From NCBI RefSeq assembly GCF_010994755.1, contig NZ_WHSB02000018.1, positions 62,001 through 126,000 of the forward strand: a stretch of DNA of 64,000 bases, given 5' to 3'. This DNA comes from Shinella lacus (GTDB taxonomy: Bacteria > Pseudomonadota > Alphaproteobacteria > Rhizobiales > Rhizobiaceae). Both the position numbers and the translations under genes were made by a program. Position 1 is the first letter of the stretch, and every line of letters starts with the position of its first letter. The notes below the pieces were generated by a model. The model was not told the origin of the DNA, ran no database searches, and saw nothing but the letters and a program-made list of their open reading frames with translations. This document shows, piece after piece, positions 1-7,904 of this stretch.

Positions 1-46
1 GTTTGGCGGTTTTCGCCCGCGGCCGGCTTGATGGGAATTTATTGAC

Positions 47-85
47 AGGCGCTCGTTCCAATCGGACCGGGCGCCTTTTCATTTT
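47..85 (+). terminator. Candidate terminator of the gene upstream of the window
   Basis: A near-continuous hairpin runs from 47 to 76: outer arms aggcgc and gcgcct, inner arms cgttcc and ggaccg with one G-T pair, and loop aatc. It is followed by tttcatttt. This is the form of an intrinsic terminator and ends just before the first GTA gene, so the GTA cluster probably starts a new transcript. Confidence 0.5.
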
Positions 86-95
86 CGGGTGTGCG

Positions 96-647
96 ATGGA
101 CAGCGGTTTGACGGTGGATCTCGGGCTTTTCGGCATCGCGCCGGAGATGGCGGTTTATGACGGGCTGGCGGGGCGGCGGGCGGATCTTGCGGGCGGCGCG
201 GCGCCGGTGCTCGATATCAAGGCGGAAGCGCCGCTCGATCCGTTTCTCGACATGCAGGCAATGCTTCTGGAAATGACGAAGGAGCTGCGCGAGCGGTTCC
301 AGCGCTTCCAGAGCCAGCGGGCCTTTGCCGAGCGGGATGCCGATGCCGCCGAGGACGAGGCTTCGCGCAAGCTGGCGCAGACCGATGCCAAGGCGGCGAT
401 CGAGGCCGTGTCGCTGATCGTGCGCACCCTAGAAAAGATAGACAGCCTGCAGCGCACGCTCATCAACGAGCGGGCCGAGGCGGAAGCGGCGCTGGGTGAG
501 CCGGATGACGGCGAGGCGCTGGCGGCGGAGTTCGACCGGCTGGTGGAAGAGCGCGTGAAGGACCGGTTGAATGCCGCAAGGGAAGACTGGATGCGGGAAA
601 GCGGGGCTGGCGGCGATGCTCCCGCGCGGGCGGAAAGCGGGCCGTAG
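96..647 (+). CDS. Candidate GTA small terminase-like protein (RcGTA g1 position)
   Basis: This encodes a 183-residue protein directly upstream of the GTA large terminase. The reading frame is open to an upstream TTG at 3, but the ATG at 96 lies after the terminator-like hairpin and is preferred. Residues about 50-150 are strongly charged and rich in Glu, Arg, Ala and Leu with heptad-like spacing, consistent with a long coiled coil. The C-terminus is disordered and Gly/Ala rich. No enzymatic motif is visible. In RcGTA the gene before the large terminase (g1) encodes a small terminase that is helical. The assignment here rests on position and helical character only, so it is an inference. It could instead be an unrelated conserved protein of the cluster. 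Confidence 0.5.
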   Translation: MDSGLTVDLGLFGIAPEMAVYDGLAGRRADLAGGAAPVLDIKAEAPLDPFLDMQAMLLEMTKELRERFQRFQSQRAFAERDADAAEDEASRKLAQTDAKAAIEAVSLIVRTLEKIDSLQRTLINERAEAEAALGEPDDGEALAAEFDRLVEERVKDRLNAAREDWMRESGAGGDAPARAESGP

Positions 648-693
648 GGACCGGCTCGCCCTTCGGGCGGCCGGGCGGAAGATCGATGCGGAT

Positions 694-2166
694 ATGACGG
701 CGGCGGCAGCGGACTTGCGGATGATCGAGGAAGAACGGGCGCGGATGGCTTTTCGGATTGCTGCCGATGGGCTGGATGCGGGGCTTGGGCGGCGGGGCGA
801 GACGGTCGAGACTGTGCATTGCCCCTCATCCCCCTGCCGGGACCTTCTCCCCGCAGGCGGGGAGAAGGGGGGCGAGGAAGCGCCTTGTTTCCAAGCTGCT
901 ACCGATGGGGATGCTGGCGGGCCGGATGGCGATCGCCAGCCCCGGTTTCGCAGCCGGGAGGAATCCCGAAAATGGTACTTTCAATCGCGCCTGGCCCAGA
1001 TGCCGCCCAAGGGCGACTGGCGGGTCTGGCTGCTGATGGGCGGGCGTGGCTCCGGCAAGACGCGGGCGGGTGCGGAATGGGTGCATGCGATGGCTTTGGC
1101 GCGGCCGGACAGCCGCATCGCGCTGGTGGCCGAAACGCTCGGCGATGCGCGCGAGGTGATGATCGACGGCGTCTCCGGCATCTGCCGGATCGCCGGGCGG
1201 TCGCGGCCGGAATTCGAGGCCTCGCGCCGGCGGCTCGTCTGGCCGAACGGGTCGATCGGGCAGATCTTTTCGTCGGAAGACCCGGAAAGCCTGCGCGGGC
1301 CGCAGTTTCATCTCGCCTGGTGCGACGAGCTCGGCAAATGGAAACATGCGCAGGAGACCTGGGACATGCTGCAATTCGGCCTGCGTCTCGGCGACGATCC
1401 GCGCGTGCTGGTGACGACGACGCCGCGGCCGGTGCCGCTTTTGCGGGCGCTGGCGGCTGACCCAAAGACGGCGGTCCGGCGCATCCGTACGGAAGACAAT
1501 GCCAGAAATCTTTCGCCGCGCTTTCTCGATGCCATGGCCGACCGCTATGGCGGCACGCGGCTTGGGCGTCAGGAACTGGATGGCGAACTAATCACCGACC
1601 GCGCGGATGCGCTGTGGAGCCGGGCGCGGCTGGAGGCGATCCGGCTGCGCAATCCGGGGCCGCTGTCGCGCATCGTCGTGGCGGTGGATCCGCCGGCGAC
1701 AGCGTCTGCGGCGTCGGTCTGCGGCATTGTGGTTGCGGGCCTGGATGGCAGCGGGCGGGCGGTGGTGCTGGCGGATTGTTCGGTGACGGGCGCAAGCCCG
1801 GCGGGCTGGGCGGTCGCGGTGGTGCGGGCCTTTCGGCGCTTCGATGCGGACCGGGTGGTTGCGGAAGTCAACCAAGGCGGCGACATGGTGACGGCGATGC
1901 TGCGAAGCGTTGACGCCAACCTTCCGGTCGCGACGGTGCGGGCGACGCGCGGCAAATTTTTGCGGGCGGAGCCGGTGGCAGCGCTCTACGAGCAGGGGCG
2001 AGTGGCGCATGCGGGTGCCTTTGGGGAGCTGGAAGACCAGATGTGTGATTTCGGGCCGGACGGCTTGTCCGCCGGCCGCTCGCCGGATCGGCTGGATGCG
2101 CTTGTCTGGGCGCTGACGGCGCTGGTGCTCGACCGGCTGGGCGAACCGCGGGTGCGAGGGGTTTGA
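694..2166 (+). CDS. GTA large terminase (DNA-packaging ATPase/nuclease, g2)
   Basis: This is the motor that cuts and pumps DNA into GTA or phage heads. A Walker A motif GGRGSGKT begins near residue 116 of the 694-start protein and is followed by the family signature TRAGAEWV. A Walker B-like LAWCDELGKW follows about 90 residues later. The C-terminal half carries the RNase H-like nuclease region (VAVDPPAT, VVAEVNQGGDMV, and the terminal RLDALVWALT). The start is uncertain. The frame is open from 571, and ATGs lie at 694, 721, 745 and 1000. The stretch before the conserved WYFQSRLAQ segment translates a palindromic repeat (822-875), so the repeat either sits inside the N-terminus or separates it from a lost native start. 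The stop overlaps nothing; the endolysin gene starts 2 bp later. Confidence 0.9.
   Translation: MTAAAADLRMIEEERARMAFRIAADGLDAGLGRRGETVETVHCPSSPCRDLLPAGGEKGGEEAPCFQAATDGDAGGPDGDRQPRFRSREESRKWYFQSRLAQMPPKGDWRVWLLMGGRGSGKTRAGAEWVHAMALARPDSRIALVAETLGDAREVMIDGVSGICRIAGRSRPEFEASRRRLVWPNGSIGQIFSSEDPESLRGPQFHLAWCDELGKWKHAQETWDMLQFGLRLGDDPRVLVTTTPRPVPLLRALAADPKTAVRRIRTEDNARNLSPRFLDAMADRYGGTRLGRQELDGELITDRADALWSRARLEAIRLRNPGPLSRIVVAVDPPATASAASVCGIVVAGLDGSGRAVVLADCSVTGASPAGWAVAVVRAFRRFDADRVVAEVNQGGDMVTAMLRSVDANLPVATVRATRGKFLRAEPVAALYEQGRVAHAGAFGELEDQMCDFGPDGLSAGRSPDRLDALVWALTALVLDRLGEPRVRGV
822..875. repeat. Palindromic repeat inside the 5' part of the terminase frame
   Basis: A perfect 12-bp inverted repeat, ccttctccccgc at 843-854 and its complement at 857-868, has a 2-base loop. 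It is preceded by the pyrimidine-rich cccctcatccccctgccggg. This is the look of the short interspersed palindromes of rhizobial genomes, normally intergenic. Here it is read through in frame with the terminase. Confidence 0.75.
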
Positions 2167-2167
2167 G

Positions 2168-2779
2168 ATGGTGATCGATCGCAAGGCGTTTTTCGACCAT
2201 GTGCGTGGGCCGCTTTATGGCGGCCGGCTGGGGCATGGGCAGGTCGCGGGTCTGACGGCGCTGCTCGACCGGTTCGAGCAGGGCGGCGAGACGCGCGACC
2301 GGCGGTTTCTCGCCTATATGCTCGCGACCGCGCATCACGAGACGGGCGGGCGCCTGCAGCCGGTGCGCGAGACCTTTGCCGCGACGGACGCCGCGGCGAT
2401 CGGCGTGCTCGACCGGGCCTATGCTGACGGGCGGCTGCCGCAGGTCTCAGCACTCTATTGGCGGCGGGACGCGGACGGGAAAAGCTGGCTCGGGCGCGGG
2501 CTCGTGCAGATCACGCACCGGCGCAACTATGAGCGCCTGGCGGAACTGACCGGCATCGACCTCGTCGCGCGGCCGGAGCGTGCGATGGAGATGGCGACCT
2601 CCGTCGAAATCCTCTTCGTCGGCATGCTGCGCGGCGCCTTCACGGGGCGACGGCTTGCGGATCATTTTGCAGCCGGACGGGCCGACTGGGTGGGCGCGCG
2701 GCGCATCATCAACGGGCTCGACCGGGCCGAGCGGGTGGCGGGGTATGGGCAGGCGTTTTTTGTGGCGTTGGCTGGGTAG
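2168..2779 (+). CDS. GH19-type endolysin (chitinase/lysozyme-like muramidase)
   Basis: This is a 203-residue protein of the glycoside hydrolase 19 class used by phages and GTAs as endolysin. The acid-catalyst segment ATAHHETGG is at about residues 54-62, and the substrate-binding segment GRGLVQITHRRNY is at about 108-120; both are typical of bacterial GH19 lysins. There is no signal peptide, so release would need a holin, and a holin-like gene lies at the far end of the cluster (15677). The gene starts 2 bp after the terminase stop and is presumably co-transcribed. In R. capsulatus the GTA lysis genes are encoded at a separate locus, so its place between terminase and portal is notable. The bond it cleaves is inferred from family. 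Confidence 0.85.
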   Translation: MVIDRKAFFDHVRGPLYGGRLGHGQVAGLTALLDRFEQGGETRDRRFLAYMLATAHHETGGRLQPVRETFAATDAAAIGVLDRAYADGRLPQVSALYWRRDADGKSWLGRGLVQITHRRNYERLAELTGIDLVARPERAMEMATSVEILFVGMLRGAFTGRRLADHFAAGRADWVGARRIINGLDRAERVAGYGQAFFVALAG

Positions 2780-2795
2780 CGGCGGCGGGTGCCGC

Positions 2796-2936
2796 GTGGA
2801 TCCTCGGGTCGAGCCCGAGGATGACGGAGAGGAGGAGAGGCCTCTGCTTCCCTGAACGATGCGGCATGTCGAACCCTGGCGATGACATCCGCGCTCTCTT
2901 CTTTCGTCATCCTCGGGCTCGACCCGAGGGTCCACA
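2796..2936. repeat. Pair of inverted ~30-bp palindromic repeats between endolysin and portal
   Basis: Copy 1 (2796-2825) contains the palindrome atcctcggg-tcgag-cccgaggat. Copy 2 (about 2907-2936) is the same unit in opposite orientation (cctcggg-ctcga-cccgagg). The intervening 80 bp has no convincing gene. The same unit recurs at 6823-6898. Such dyads could form RNA hairpins in the GTA transcript. Confidence 0.85.
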
Positions 2937-2980
2937 CGGCACCGCCGCATCATTGGCAAAATCAAACAACCGAGGGCATC

Positions 2981-4120
2981 ATGAAGCTACCATCCTTCCT
3001 TTCGCGGCGGCCAAGGGCGGCGGCGGAGACCAAGGCGTCGGGCTTTTTCGCGCTGACGGCCGAGGGCCGGGCGCATTGGTCGAGCCGTAGCTATGCGTCG
3101 CTGTCGCGCGAGGGGTTCATGAAGAACCCGGTGGCGCACCGCGCGGTGCGGATGATCGCGGAGGCGGCGGCCTCGGTGCCCTGGCTTGCCTATGCGGGCG
3201 AAGCGGAGCAGCCAGACGAACCGATGCTGGCGCTGATCGCCCGGCCGAACGGGCGCATGGCGGGCACGGATTTCTTCGAGACGCTCTATGGGCACCTGAT
3301 GCTCTCCGGCAATGCCTTCGTCGAGGGCGTGCGGGTGGGCGATGAACTGCGCGAACTGCATCTCCTGCGGCCGGACCGGATGCGCGTGATCGAGGGGCGG
3401 GACGGGTGGCCGGAGGCTTATGAATACCGGGCGGGCAGCCATGTGCGCCGCCATATGGCGGGCGAGGGGCAGGCGATCCTGCATCTTCGGCTGTTCCATC
3501 CGCTCGACGACCAGGTGGGCTTTGCGCCGCTGGAGGCGGCCTCCATGGCACTCGACCTCTCCAATGCGGCGGCGATCTGGAACAAGGCCTTGCTCGACAA
3601 TTCGGCGCGGCCTTCCGGCGCGCTCGTCTACCAGCCGAAGGAGGGCGGCAATCTGACGCCAGACCAGTACGACCGGCTGAAGAGCGAGCTGGAGGAAGGC
3701 TATTCCGGCCCGGCGCGCGCCGGGCGGCCGATGCTGCTGGAAGGCGGGCTCGACTGGAAGGCGATGGGACTTTCGCCGCGCGAGATGGATTTCGTGGAAG
3801 CGAAGAACGGGGCCGCGCGCGACATCGCCCTCGCCTTCGGCGTGCCGCCCATGCTGGTCGGCATTCCGGGGGATGCGACCTATGCCAACTACCAAGAGGC
3901 CAACCGTGCCTTCTGGCGGTTGACCGTGCTGCCGCTGGTGCAGCGGACCGCGGCGTCTTTTGCGGCCTGGTTCTCCGAGGATGGGGAGACGGCGCTGCGG
4001 CTGGTGCCGGATCTCGACCAGGTCAGCGGGCTTGCGGCGGAGCGCTCGGAGCTTTGGGCGCGCGTGGGGGCGGCGGCGTTTTTGACGGACGAGGAGAAGC
4101 GGCGGGCTGTGGGGTATTGA
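2981..4120 (+). CDS. GTA portal protein (g3, HK97 family)
   Basis: This 379-residue portal forms the dodecameric ring through which DNA enters the head and to which the tail adaptor binds. Family hallmarks visible are the N-terminal AHRAVRMIAEAAASVPW, the central LHLLRPDRM, the clip/stem region with NSARPSGAL, and the C-terminal EAKNGAARDIALAFGVPPMLVGIPGD followed by TYANYQEANRAFW. The start at 2981 is chosen because GAGG lies 6-9 bases upstream and the frame before it only translates the palindromic repeat. Downstream comes a 420-bp gap of repeats. Length and motif order agree with the family, and I see no damage. Confidence 0.95.
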   Translation: MKLPSFLSRRPRAAAETKASGFFALTAEGRAHWSSRSYASLSREGFMKNPVAHRAVRMIAEAAASVPWLAYAGEAEQPDEPMLALIARPNGRMAGTDFFETLYGHLMLSGNAFVEGVRVGDELRELHLLRPDRMRVIEGRDGWPEAYEYRAGSHVRRHMAGEGQAILHLRLFHPLDDQVGFAPLEAASMALDLSNAAAIWNKALLDNSARPSGALVYQPKEGGNLTPDQYDRLKSELEEGYSGPARAGRPMLLEGGLDWKAMGLSPREMDFVEAKNGAARDIALAFGVPPMLVGIPGDATYANYQEANRAFWRLTVLPLVQRTAASFAAWFSEDGETALRLVPDLDQVSGLAAERSELWARVGAAAFLTDEEKRRAVGY

Positions 4121-4140
4121 TGGGTGGGCGGTTGCCGCTT

Positions 4141-4297
4141 CACCCCCCTCTGCCCTGCCGGGCATCTCCCCCTCAAGGGGGGAGATTGAATCGCGGCTAC
4201 GTTCCACCCATCGCTACCGTCGCAAATTAAGCAATGCGCGTGCGTCCAGCGAATCTCCCCCCTTGAGGGGGAAGATGCCCGGCAGGGCAGAGGGGGC
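4141..4297. repeat. Inverted pair of ~50-bp repeats in the portal-g3.5 gap; 4121-4540 has no gene
   Basis: The unit at 4141-4193 (cccctctgccctgccgggca followed by tctccccctcaagggggga) returns as its reverse complement at about 4248-4296, separated by roughly 55 bp. Each unit also contains its own small palindrome. A shorter relative lies at 56776-56808. The rest of 4121-4540 holds no convincing coding region. The short open frame at 4263-4463 translates repeat sequence and has no usable ribosome binding site. Confidence 0.85.
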
Positions 4298-4540
4298 GCG
4301 CCACATGCCGTTGCCTACCTGTTCTGAGAACAAAAACAACGGCTTGTCGCGGGAAGATGAATCTCCGTGCCGACGACTGGATTCACACCGTAAAGGCGTT
4401 GAATCGGCTTTTGAACAAAGTGCTGCAAGGGATTCAAAAGACTCAGCGTTTTCCATCGCCTGACTCTGCGCGAGGCAGGACGCTTTCGGCCGCCTGTGGC
4501 CGTATCGCTTGGATTTCATAATAAACTGAAAGGCTTAACA

Positions 4541-4855
4541 ATGGCTGACATCGGAAACGATGGCGGGCTGTGGACGGCTCGTCTGGTTGGGGCTTCGGCG
4601 GGTGCTGCCGTTTCGCTCATTTATTTGCTGCCGAAAAGCCGTCGCGAGGCGGGTTGCCGGTTTTTCACCGGGCTTGCCTGCGGGCTCGTATTTGGCGGGC
4701 CGGCGGGGCTTTGGATCGCGGTTCGGCTTGGCATCGCGACCTATCTCGGGCCGGCGGAGGTGCTGCTGACCGGGTCGGCGGCGGCGAGCCTTTCGGCCTG
4801 GTGGGGGCTCGGCGTGCTGGCGCGCGTGGCGGAGCGGATGAAGGGCGGCGAATAG
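4541..4855 (+). CDS. Small membrane protein of the GTA cluster (g3.5 position, DUF6107-like)
   Basis: This is a 104-residue protein between portal and protease. Two hydrophobic, Gly/Ala-rich segments are evident: about residues 12-30 (LVGASAGAAVSLIYLL) and 40-95, where FTGLACGLVFGGPAGLWIAV and a second Gly/Ala stretch could form two more membrane passes. The C-terminus is positively charged (ARVAERMKGGE). A small gene is known at this position in RcGTA-type clusters. I recall DUF6107 as the family name in Rhizobiales but cannot verify it. The function is unknown, perhaps a membrane anchor for assembly or a second holin-type protein. The TAG stop (4853-4855) lies inside the next repeat element. 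Confidence 0.75.
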   Translation: MADIGNDGGLWTARLVGASAGAAVSLIYLLPKSRREAGCRFFTGLACGLVFGGPAGLWIAVRLGIATYLGPAEVLLTGSAAASLSAWWGLGVLARVAERMKGGE

Positions 4856-4942
4856 GGAGTAGCGAAGAGCGAACAGCGAATTGCGCCATTCGCCACTGAA
4901 ACGGGCGCCTTCTCTATTCGCTACTCCCTATTCGCTATTCGC
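4848..4942. repeat. Inverted repeat of gcgaatagggagtagcgaa type
   Basis: The left arm ggcgaatagggagtagcgaa starts at 4848 and includes the stop codon of the preceding gene. The right arm (about 4911-4942) is its near-exact reverse complement with an extra ttcgctat unit. A third copy lies at 63957-63991 at the window end. The element fills the whole gap up to the prohead protease. Confidence 0.8.
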
Positions 4943-4975
4943 CTCCATTCGATTTCCAAATCATCGGAGAAACCA

Positions 4976-5533
4976 ATGATCACCGACGACCTGCCGGTCT
5001 GGCGGACGAAGAAATATGCCGATCTGACGCTTGCCGGCGTCGCCAGTGACGGGGTGTTTTCCGGCTATGCGAGCCTGTTCGGCGAGGTGGACCTGGGCAA
5101 GGACGCGATTGCGCCCGGCGCCTTCGTGCGCTCGCTGGAGAAACGCGGGCCTGCCGGCGTGCGCATGCTGTTCCAGCATGATCCGGCCGAGCCGCTCGGG
5201 CGCTGGCGCACCATCCGCGAGGATGCGCGCGGGCTCTATGTCGAGGGTGTGCTTTCGCCCGGCGTGGCCCGCGCCCGCGAGGTGCTGCACCTCATGAAAT
5301 CCGGCGCGCTGGATGGCCTTTCCATCGGCTTCCAGACGGTGCGCTCGAAGACCGACCGGGCAAGCGGCGTGCGCCGCATCCTGGAGGCGGACCTTTGGGA
5401 AATCTCGATCGTCACCTTTCCCATGCTGCCTTCGGCGCGGGTGTCGAACGTGAAGAATGCGCGGTGGTTCCGCGACGGGGAAACGGAGCTCGTTCGCATC
5501 ATGCGCCGGGCGGCCCGGATGATGAAACGCTAA
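4976..5533 (+). CDS. GTA prohead protease (g4, HK97 gp4 / U35 family)
   Basis: This 185-residue serine protease cleaves the capsid delta domain during head maturation. The family triad region is visible: His68 in FQHDPAEPLG and Ser116 in GLSIGF, followed by the strand with DLWEISIVTFPM typical of the fold. ATG at 4976 follows CGGAGA, a good ribosome binding site. The capsid gene begins 17 bp after the stop, the usual pairing. In some GTA clusters the protease is fused to the capsid; here it is separate. Everything needed for activity appears intact. Confidence 0.95.
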   Translation: MITDDLPVWRTKKYADLTLAGVASDGVFSGYASLFGEVDLGKDAIAPGAFVRSLEKRGPAGVRMLFQHDPAEPLGRWRTIREDARGLYVEGVLSPGVARAREVLHLMKSGALDGLSIGFQTVRSKTDRASGVRRILEADLWEISIVTFPMLPSARVSNVKNARWFRDGETELVRIMRRAARMMKR

Positions 5534-5550
5534 CAACTGAAGAGGTAGAC

Positions 5551-6801
5551 ATGACGGAGATCCACAAGACCGCGCCGGAAATCAAGGCCGTGCCGGAAAC
5601 GATGACCGCCGCCTTCGACGACTTCATGGAGGCCTTCGAGGCCTTCAAGGAGACCAACGACCGCCGGCTCGGCGAGATCGAGCAGAAACTGACGGCCGAC
5701 GTGGTGACGCGCGACAAGGTGGACCGCATCAACCGCGCGATCGACGAGCAGAAGCGCGTGCTTGACCATCTCGCGCTGAAGAAGGCGCGACCGGCGCTCG
5801 GCGGCAGCGGCGAGGGCAGCCTGGAAGCGGCCGAGCACAAGGCGGCCTTCTCCGCCTATATGCGCCGGGGCGACGAGAATGCGCTGCGGGCGCTGGAGGG
5901 CAAGGCCATGTCGGTCGGCTCGGCGGCCGATGGCGGTTATCTCGTGCCGCCGGAGACGGATACGGAGATCGGCCGCAGGCTTTCCGCCGCCTCGCCGATC
6001 CGTGCGCTGGCCACCGTGCGCCAGGTTTCGGGTTCGGTGCTGAAGAAGCCGTTTGCCACCTCCGGCATGGCGGCCGGCTGGGTGGCGGAGACGGCCGCGC
6101 GGCCGCAGACCGGCAATGCGCAGCTCGCCGAGCTCTCCTTCCCGACCATGGAACTCTACGCCATGCCGGCGGCAACGGCGGCGCTGCTCGACGATGCGGC
6201 GGTGGATGTCGAGGGCTGGATCGCCTCCGAGGTAGATATCGTCTTCGCCGAGCAGGAGGGCACCGCCTTCGTCTCCGGCGACGGCACCAACAAGCCGAAG
6301 GGTTTTCTGAGCTACACCAATGTCGCCGATGCGAGCTGGAGCTGGGGCAATATCGGCTATATCGCGACGGGTGCGGCGGGCGCCTTCAAGGCGAGCAATC
6401 CCTCCGACACGCTGTTCGACACGGTCTATTCGCTGAAGGCGGGGCACCGGCAGAACGGCACCTTCGTGATGAACCGCAAGACGCAAGGCACGATCCGCAA
6501 GTTCAAGGATACGGACGGCAACTATCTCTGGCGCCCGCCGGCCTCCGCCGGCCAGGCGGCCTCGCTGCTGGGCTTCGCCATCGCGGAGGCCGAGGACATG
6601 CCGGATGTAGCGGCCGACAGCTTTGCGATCGCCTTCGGCGACTTCCGCTCCGGCTATCTCGTCGTCGATCGCACGGGGGTGCGCGTGCTGCGTGATCCGT
6701 ACTCGGCCAAGCCCTATGTGCTGTTCTACACGACCAAGCGCGTGGGCGGCGGGGTGCAGAATTTCGAGGCGATCAAGCTGGTGAAGTTCGCGGCGAGCTG
6801 A
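5551..6801 (+). CDS. GTA major capsid protein (g5, HK97 fold)
   Basis: This 416-residue capsid protein has the expected two-part build. Residues 1 to about 110 are acidic and coiled coil-like (AFDDFMEAFEAFKETNDRR and LTADVVTRDKVDRINRAI), matching the delta scaffold removed by the protease. The HK97 shell domain starts at AADGGYLVPPETDTEIGRR and runs to the end, with VAETAARPQT and FVSGDGTNKPKGFL as family landmarks. AGAGGTAG lies just before the ATG at 5551. Its codon use resembles its neighbours. Together with the upstream protease it gives the head-forming pair of the GTA. Confidence 0.96.
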   Translation: MTEIHKTAPEIKAVPETMTAAFDDFMEAFEAFKETNDRRLGEIEQKLTADVVTRDKVDRINRAIDEQKRVLDHLALKKARPALGGSGEGSLEAAEHKAAFSAYMRRGDENALRALEGKAMSVGSAADGGYLVPPETDTEIGRRLSAASPIRALATVRQVSGSVLKKPFATSGMAAGWVAETAARPQTGNAQLAELSFPTMELYAMPAATAALLDDAAVDVEGWIASEVDIVFAEQEGTAFVSGDGTNKPKGFLSYTNVADASWSWGNIGYIATGAAGAFKASNPSDTLFDTVYSLKAGHRQNGTFVMNRKTQGTIRKFKDTDGNYLWRPPASAGQAASLLGFAIAEAEDMPDVAADSFAIAFGDFRSGYLVVDRTGVRVLRDPYSAKPYVLFYTTKRVGGGVQNFEAIKLVKFAAS

Positions 6802-6822
6802 GCGACGTCATCCAATAGCGCC

Positions 6823-6898
6823 GTCATGGTCGGGCTTGACCCGACCATCCACCCGCCGTCGCATGGCTGTGGATCCTCGGGTCAAGCCCGAGGATGAC
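6823..6898. repeat. Two inverted ~30-bp palindromic repeats after the capsid gene
   Basis: Unit one (6823-6852) is gtcatggtcgggcttgaccc with the rest of its dyad. Unit two (6869-6898) is the opposite orientation, ggatcctcgggtcaagcccg with flanks. Both belong to the same family as 2796-2936. The remaining gap to 6996 has no gene that I can support. Confidence 0.85.
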
Positions 6899-6996
6899 GG
6901 AGAGAGTGCACCGGCGGTCGTCCCCTGACGCCGGTGCTGGCGGGCGCGGTTTCCTCCCGGCCGCGCCCGCCGTTCCTCCAGACCGGACAGGACCCC

Positions 6997-7566
6997 ATGA
7001 CCATTGCCGAACTGATGCCGCCGGCCGCGGAGCCGATCACGCTTGCCGAGGTGAAGGCGCATCTGCGCCTCGATACCTCCGACGAAGACACCCTGCTTGC
7101 CGGCCTGATGCGGGCTGCGCGGGAACACCTGGAGGGACAGACGGGGCTGGCGCTGATCGCCCGCACCTTTCGCCTCTATCTCGACGACTGGCCGGAGGCC
7201 CGGGTGATTCAGATTGCCAGGGGGCCGGTGCAAACCATTGAAACGGTGACGGTTTACGACGCTGCCGGTGCGCCGGTCGAGGTCGATGCGGCCGGCTATG
7301 TGCTGGATGGCACGGCGCGGCCGGCGCGGCTGGTGCTGCCTGTGCGGCCGGCGACGGAACGGGCGCTGAACGGCATCGAGATCGATTTAATCGCCGGCTT
7401 CGGCGAGAGCGGCGCGGAGGTGCCGGACACGCTGAAGCGGGCGCTGCTGCTGCATGTCGCGGCGATGTACGAGCTGCGCGGCGTGCTTTCGCTTGAAGAC
7501 CAGCCCGGCGCGGTGCCGCAGGGCTACGACCGGCTTGTCGCGCCCTATGCCATGCGGAGGCTCTGA
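6997..7566 (+). CDS. GTA head-tail connector (g6, gp6-like adaptor)
   Basis: This 189-residue adaptor binds under the portal. The N-terminus EPITLAEVKAHLRLDTSDEDTLL and the following AREHLEGQTGLAL are the signature of the phage gp6 / phiE125 gp8 connector family, and the C-terminus ends with the usual helix around LKRALLLHVAAMYELRG. ATG 6997 is chosen over the open frame from 6934 because the family begins close to MTIAELMPP. The stop TGA shares a base with the ATG of the next gene, so translation is probably coupled. Confidence 0.92.
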   Translation: MTIAELMPPAAEPITLAEVKAHLRLDTSDEDTLLAGLMRAAREHLEGQTGLALIARTFRLYLDDWPEARVIQIARGPVQTIETVTVYDAAGAPVEVDAAGYVLDGTARPARLVLPVRPATERALNGIEIDLIAGFGESGAEVPDTLKRALLLHVAAMYELRGVLSLEDQPGAVPQGYDRLVAPYAMRRL

Positions 7567-7904
7567 TGGCCTTCGACGGAACCATCGATCCGGGCGCCTT
7601 CACGGCGCGGCTGGTGCTGGAACAGCCGGTGGAAGTGCCGGACGGGCAAGGGGGCGTGGAGCGCACGTTTTCGGCGCTGGCGACACTCTGGGCGCGCATC
7701 GAGCCGACCGTCGCGAAGGCGGACGAGGCGGCGGGAACGCTGCCGGTGACGGTGACGCATCGCATCTGGATGCGGCGGCGCGAAAACCTGGCGGGCGGCA
7801 TGCGGCTGCGCAAGGGCGCGCGGCTTTTTGCCATCCGCGCCTTCCGCGATCCGGATGAGACCGGGCGCTACACGCTTGTCGACTGCGAGGAGATCAAGCC
7901 ATGA
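7566..7904 (+). CDS. GTA head closure protein (g7)
   Basis: This 112-residue small beta-rich protein of the SPP1 gp16 / HK97 gp10 head-closure type seals the filled head. Typical features are RLVLEQPVEVPDGQGGVERTF (a strand-turn-strand), the WARIEP strand and the final LFAIRAFRDPDETGRYTLVDCEE. It overlaps the upstream gene by one base and the next gene by four. The identity rests on the sequence pattern plus the fixed gene order of RcGTA-type clusters. Confidence 0.9.
   Translation: MAFDGTIDPGAFTARLVLEQPVEVPDGQGGVERTFSALATLWARIEPTVAKADEAAGTLPVTVTHRIWMRRRENLAGGMRLRKGARLFAIRAFRDPDETGRYTLVDCEEIKP

Noticed and set aside
4263..4463. 66-residue frame in the portal-g3.5 gap
   Set aside because: Begins inside a repeat, has no ribosome binding site, and translates repeat sequence.
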